Assembly: GCA_027943245.1 (NCBI GenBank) | Contig: JANDJZ010001769.1 | Span: 1 to 27,781 of the forward strand | Direction of reading: 5' to 3' | DNA from: Acanthamoeba sp. SK_2022b | Taxonomy: Eukaryota > Discosea > Longamoebia > Acanthamoebidae | Length of the DNA: 27,781 bases | Part shown: positions 26,513 to 27,781 of the stretch, piece after piece | How the letters are laid out: each line of letters opens with the position of its first letter | How positions within the stretch are numbered: the first letter of the stretch is position 1 | Program-made: the position numbers and the translations under genes | The notes under the pieces: generated by a model | Told to the model about the DNA's origin: nothing | Seen by the model: only the letters and a program-made list of their open reading frames with translations | Databases searched by the model: none

Positions 26513-27295
26513 TTGAACGCATCCACGGCACTGATAGATTCCGCTGCGCAGCTGGATTCGTCGGTGTCGGTCGGCGCCTATGCCGTCATCGGACCGCATG
26601 TGGAAATCGGCGCCGGCACCACCATCGGCGCGCATTGCGTTGTCGAAGGCCATACCCGCATTGGCTGCGACAACCGGATTTTCCAGTTCGCGTCCCTGGG
26701 CGCGCAGCCCCAGGACAAGAAGTATGCAGGCGAGCCTACCCGTCTGGTTATCGGCGATCGCAATACGGTGCGGGAGTTTTGCACCTTCAACACCGGTACC
26801 GTGCAGGACCAGGGCGTCACGGCCATCGGCGACGACAACTGGATCATGGCCTATGTGCATGTGGCCCATGACTGCGTTGTCGGCAGCCACACCATCCTGG
26901 CCAACAACGCTACCCTGGCCGGCCACGTGCACGTGGGCGACCATGTCATCCTGGGCGGCTTGACGGGTGTGCACCAGTTCACCAAGGTGGGCGCCCATGC
27001 CATGGCCGGCTTTGCCAGCCATATCTCGCAGGATGTGCCGCCCTTCATGATGGTGGATGGCAATCCGCTGGCCGTGCGCGGCTTCAATATCGAAGGCTTG
27101 CGCCGTCGCGGCTTCGGGCCGCAGCGCATTCAGGCCGTCAAGCAGATGCACCGTCTGCTGTACCGCCAGGGACTGACCCTTGAAGCTGCGCGAGAAGCCA
27201 TTGCTTCGCTGGAGGGTGAACTGCCCGAGGCCGCGGCCGATGTATCGCTGATGCTGGATTTCCTGGCGGCTTCGACCCGGGGCATTGCGCGCTGA
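26513..27295 (+). CDS. lpxA: UDP-N-acetylglucosamine O-acyltransferase
   Basis: A 260-residue enzyme for the first acylation step of lipid A synthesis. Hexapeptide repeats run from about residue 10 to 190 ([20 protein letters not shown]), with [14 protein letters not shown] carrying the catalytic His and a C-terminal helical domain ([17 protein letters not shown]). No ATG is available near the correct N-terminus: TTG at 26513 gives [14 protein letters not shown], which aligns with the usual start and family length of about 262. A GTG at 26471, inside fabZ, would add 14 residues and is the alternative. Confidence 0.94.
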   Translation: MNASTALIDSAAQLDSSVSVGAYAVIGPHVEIGAGTTIGAHCVVEGHTRIGCDNRIFQFASLGAQPQDKKYAGEPTRLVIGDRNTVREFCTFNTGTVQDQGVTAIGDDNWIMAYVHVAHDCVVGSHTILANNATLAGHVHVGDHVILGGLTGVHQFTKVGAHAMAGFASHISQDVPPFMMVDGNPLAVRGFNIEGLRRRGFGPQRIQAVKQMHRLLYRQGLTLEAAREAIASLEGELPEAAADVSLMLDFLAASTRGIAR

Positions 27296-27316
27296 TCTGG
27301 CGCGCGAAAGGACGGC

Positions 27317-27781
27317 ATGACAGAGAACGCGGCGCCATCGGCGCGCCTGAGTCCATCGATTGCCATGGTCGCCGGAGAAACCTCTGGCGACCTGCTGGCG
27401 TCCTTGCTCCTGGGGGGGCTGCAGTCCCGCTGGCCAGAGGCCTCGGCCTTTGGCATCGGCGGGCTGCAGATGCAGCAGCGCGGCTTTGAAGCCTGGTGGT
27501 CCAGCGAGCGCTTGGCCGTGCATGGATACAGCTGGGAAGTGTTTCGCCGGCTGGCCGAGATTCTGAATATCCGACGCCAGCTGCGTCAGCGACTGCTCCA
27601 GCAGCGGCCGGCCGTCTTTGTCGGCATCGACGCGCCGGACTTCAACCTGGGGCTGGAAACCGATCTGCGTGCTGCGGGCATCAAGACCGTGCATTTCGTC
27701 TGTCCTTCGATCTGGGCCTGGCGTGCCGATCGCGTCGACAAGATCCGCCGCGCGGCCGATCATGTCCTGTGCATCTTCCCC
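27317..27781 (+). CDS. lpxB: Lipid-A-disaccharide synthase (partial, cut by window end)
   Basis: The first 155 residues are visible, open to the end of the window. The enzyme joins UDP-2,3-diacylglucosamine and lipid X to make the lipid A disaccharide at the inner face of the inner membrane. AMVAGETSGDLLASLLL (about 16-32), FGIGGLQMQ, VGIDAPDFNL and CPSIWAWR are characteristic of LpxB. The ATG at 27317 is preceded by AAAGGA seven bases upstream. It follows lpxA by 21 bases, as is standard. Confidence 0.96.
   Translation, partial: MTENAAPSARLSPSIAMVAGETSGDLLASLLLGGLQSRWPEASAFGIGGLQMQQRGFEAWWSSERLAVHGYSWEVFRRLAEILNIRRQLRQRLLQQRPAVFVGIDAPDFNLGLETDLRAAGIKTVHFVCPSIWAWRADRVDKIRRAADHVLCIFP

Noticed and set aside
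1..27781. CRISPR array, insertion sequence, prophage or toxin-antitoxin module
   Set aside because: No regularly spaced repeats, transposase or integrase motifs, terminal inverted repeats or small two-gene modules were found; the gene content is conserved core genome.

Overview
The window is a dense, GC-rich bacterial chromosomal segment that reads as Burkholderiales, most likely Comamonadaceae (a Comamonas- or Delftia-like organism). The basis is the protein sequences, the codon bias, and the gene order rpsB-tsf-pyrH-frr-uppS-cdsA-dxr-rseP-bamA-skp-lpxD-fabZ-lpxA-lpxB. I see no integrase, transposase, phage gene, CRISPR array, rRNA or tRNA. The genus is inferred from recalled family knowledge, not from a search.

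Left part (1-8424): a membrane-anchored lytic transglycosylase on the minus strand ends at a perfect intrinsic terminator. A 767-bp gene-free stretch follows, with several strong hairpins and a candidate structured non-coding RNA (about 1419-1640). Next come a 1270-residue DUF748/AsmA-like envelope protein and an 883-residue DUF349 protein with an Arg/Gly/Asp-rich segment, closed by a textbook terminator.

Middle (8425-14745): a 482-bp gene-free stretch carries two diverged copies of a ~108-bp element in direct orientation, each with a minus-strand TATAAT box and each followed closely by a terminator hairpin. Then come rnr (RNase R, plus strand), and convergent to it a minus-strand pair: a DadA-like FAD oxidoreductase followed by a bifunctional NAD(P)HX repair enzyme (nnr). 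A 367-bp divergent region with an extended -10 promoter and a leader hairpin precedes rpsB.

Right part (14746-27781): one long co-directional run links translation (S2, EF-Ts, ribosome recycling factor), pyrimidine nucleotide supply (UMP kinase), lipid carrier, phospholipid and isoprenoid precursor synthesis (UppS, CdsA, Dxr), envelope stress proteolysis (RseP), outer-membrane protein assembly (BamA, Skp) and lipid A synthesis (LpxD, FabZ, LpxA, LpxB; lpxB is cut by the window end). Spacing is tight, several stop/start codons overlap, and several starts are TTG or GTG. A strong terminator-like hairpin sits between rpsB and tsf.

The clearest anomalies are: (1) rseP is broken by a frameshift near 21184-21190 as given; (2) the duplicated promoter-like element upstream of rnr; (3) the structured, terminator-ended candidate RNA upstream of the DUF748 gene. 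I found no convincing new multi-gene system; the protein-coding content is conserved housekeeping.
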